The translations under genes were made by a program, and so were the position numbers. 6,063 nt of DNA. Origin: JANWHF01 sp036276235 (GTDB lineage: Bacteria; Planctomycetota; Phycisphaerae; Tepidisphaerales; Tepidisphaeraceae). Shown here piece after piece: positions 5,203 to 6,063 of this stretch. How positions within the stretch are numbered: position 1 is the first letter of the stretch; each line of letters opens with the position of its first letter. Below the pieces are notes generated by a model. It saw nothing but the letters and a program-made list of their open reading frames with translations. It made no database searches and had not been told where the DNA came from. Location of the stretch: assembly GCA_036276235.1 (NCBI GenBank), contig DATBDZ010000406.1, forward strand, positions 1 to 6,063. The letters are read 5' to 3'.

Positions 5203-5940
5203 TCACTGCAGCGCCGGTGAGCCTGACTCGAATGCACCGGGCAGCTCGTCGATCAATCGATACCCGACTCCCGCTTCGGTGAGTAGATATTTCGGCCGCG
5301 CCGAATCGGCCTCGATCTTCTGGCGGAGTTGGTTCATGTAGACGCGAAGGTAATGCGTTTCTTCGCCGCTGCCTGGTCCCCACACTTCGCGCAGCAGTTG
5401 GCGGTGCGTGATCACCTTTCCCGCGTTCTTCACCAGCACGCTGAGCAATCGAAACTCATTAGGCGTCAGATGCAGCACCTTGCTCGCGACGCTCACTTCG
5501 CGCGCCGCCAGATCGACGCGCAGATCGCCGACGGCAAAGAGCGGATCGCCCGACTCGCGATTGGCCGATGAGGAATGCCGCAGCGCCACGCGCACGCGCG
5601 CCAGCAGCTCGCCGACGCCGAACGGCTTGGTGAGATAATCATCCGCACCCGCATCCAGCGCGACCACCTTGTCCTGCTCCTTCCCGCGCGCCGAGACGAT
5701 GATGATCGGAATCGCCGACCACTCGCGCAGGCGGCGGGTGACTTCCAAACCATCCATATCGGGCAAACCCAGATCAAGCACAATAAGATCCGGCTGGCCA
5801 ACTGCAGCGTGGCGCAACCCCTCTTCGCCGCGCGTTGCTTCGATGATGTTGTAATCCTGGCTGGAAAGCGTAACGCGCAAAAACTTCTGCAACGCGGGCT
5901 CGTCTTCGATGATCAGAATGGTGGGACGGGGTTCGGACAT
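5203..5940 (-). CDS. kdpE: KdpE-type OmpR/PhoB-family response regulator
   Basis: The full-length 245-residue product has a receiver domain at about residues 6-120 and a winged-helix DNA-binding domain at about 135-228. Receiver residues are all present: acidic pocket Glu12/Asp13, phospho-acceptor Asp56 in VLDLGLPD, Ser83 in IVSAR, and Lys105 in YLTKPF. The segments DKVVALDAGADDYLTKPFGVGELLARVRVALR and YLRVYMNQLRQKIE, with ARPKYLLTEAGVGYRL, are close to KdpE wording and unlike most PhoB or OmpR relatives. KdpE, phosphorylated by the sensor KdpD, activates the kdpFABC high-affinity potassium pump under low potassium or osmotic stress. Neither kdpD nor the pump genes are in view; they could lie to the right, upstream. 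The start ATG (5938-5940) fits the family N-terminus, but no Shine-Dalgarno sequence precedes it. The stop converges with the TolB-like gene across 7 bp. A different OmpR-family role remains possible. Confidence 0.82.
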   Translation of the reverse strand: MSEPRPTILIIEDEPALQKFLRVTLSSQDYNIIEATRGEEGLRHAAVGQPDLIVLDLGLPDMDGLEVTRRLREWSAIPIIIVSARGKEQDKVVALDAGADDYLTKPFGVGELLARVRVALRHSSSANRESGDPLFAVGDLRVDLAAREVSVASKVLHLTPNEFRLLSVLVKNAGKVITHRQLLREVWGPGSGEETHYLRVYMNQLRQKIEADSARPKYLLTEAGVGYRLIDELPGAFESGSPALQ

Positions 5941-6014
5941 TGGGGTAGCGTGAGGTGCGGAGGTTGGTACGTCAAATCGATTTGCAATTTGCGATTCGGG
6001 GCGCTTCGCATTCT

Positions 6015-6042
6015 CCCTCTCCCCTGTACTCAGGGGAGAGGG
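6015..6042. repeat. Pyrimidine/purine inverted repeat upstream of the regulator
   Basis: CCCTCTCCCCTG (6015-6026) and CAGGGGAGAGGG (6031-6042) are perfect 12-bp complements around the loop TACT, followed by a G-rich GGGGTGAGGGG (6045-6055). It lies about 75 bp upstream of the leftward regulator gene and lacks a T-run. Sequences of this CCCTCTCCCC / GGGGAGAGGG style are, from general knowledge, common dispersed intergenic repeats in GC-rich bacteria. I see only this one copy here, so repeat status is inferred. Confidence 0.6.
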
Positions 6043-6063
6043 TTGGGGTGAGGGGACGAACGC

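Overview
The window is GC-rich (about 60% by eye) bacterial chromosome, with five protein genes I can support, one strong intrinsic terminator, one clear sigma-70-type promoter and two families of intergenic inverted repeats. No phage, transposase, CRISPR or RNA gene is visible. The gene mix is: a secreted DUF4142 protein, tandem TPR/glycosyltransferase-9 proteins, a TolB-like protein with a Gly/Tyr/His-rich tail, and a KdpE-type regulator. Together with repeated long palindromes between genes, this suggests a free-living Gram-negative such as a member of Planctomycetota or Acidobacteriota. That assignment is inference from gene style and repeat habit, and its confidence is low.

Layout, left to right. 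Positions 1-240 are intergenic and hold a 30-bp-arm palindrome (56-124), then the rho-independent terminator (167-210) of the leftward DUF4142 gene (241-1062). A 361-bp gap with no recognisable gene (1063-1423) separates it from two rightward, tandemly duplicated TPR-GT9 genes (1424-2581 and 2587-3756) that almost touch and probably share a transcript. A second copy of the palindrome follows (3816-3895), then a promoter with a perfect TATAAT box (3998-4026). This promoter drives a secreted TolB-like-domain protein whose C-terminal half is low-complexity and rich in Gly, Tyr, His and Met (4062-5195). That gene converges, with a 7-bp gap, on a leftward response regulator closely resembling KdpE (5203-5940). 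The right edge (5941-6063) carries a different 12-bp-arm inverted repeat (6015-6042).

How the genes might work together: three of the five products point to the cell envelope. These are the exported DUF4142 protein, the exported TolB-like protein, and the two glycosyltransferases of the heptosyltransferase superfamily, which typically build surface glycans. The KdpE-like regulator belongs to potassium and turgor control, but no kdp structural gene or sensor kinase lies in view. I see no evidence of one dedicated pathway. The most unusual items are the TolB-like protein with its prion-like and metal-binding-looking tail, and the paired palindromes that bracket the DUF4142-GT9 block.
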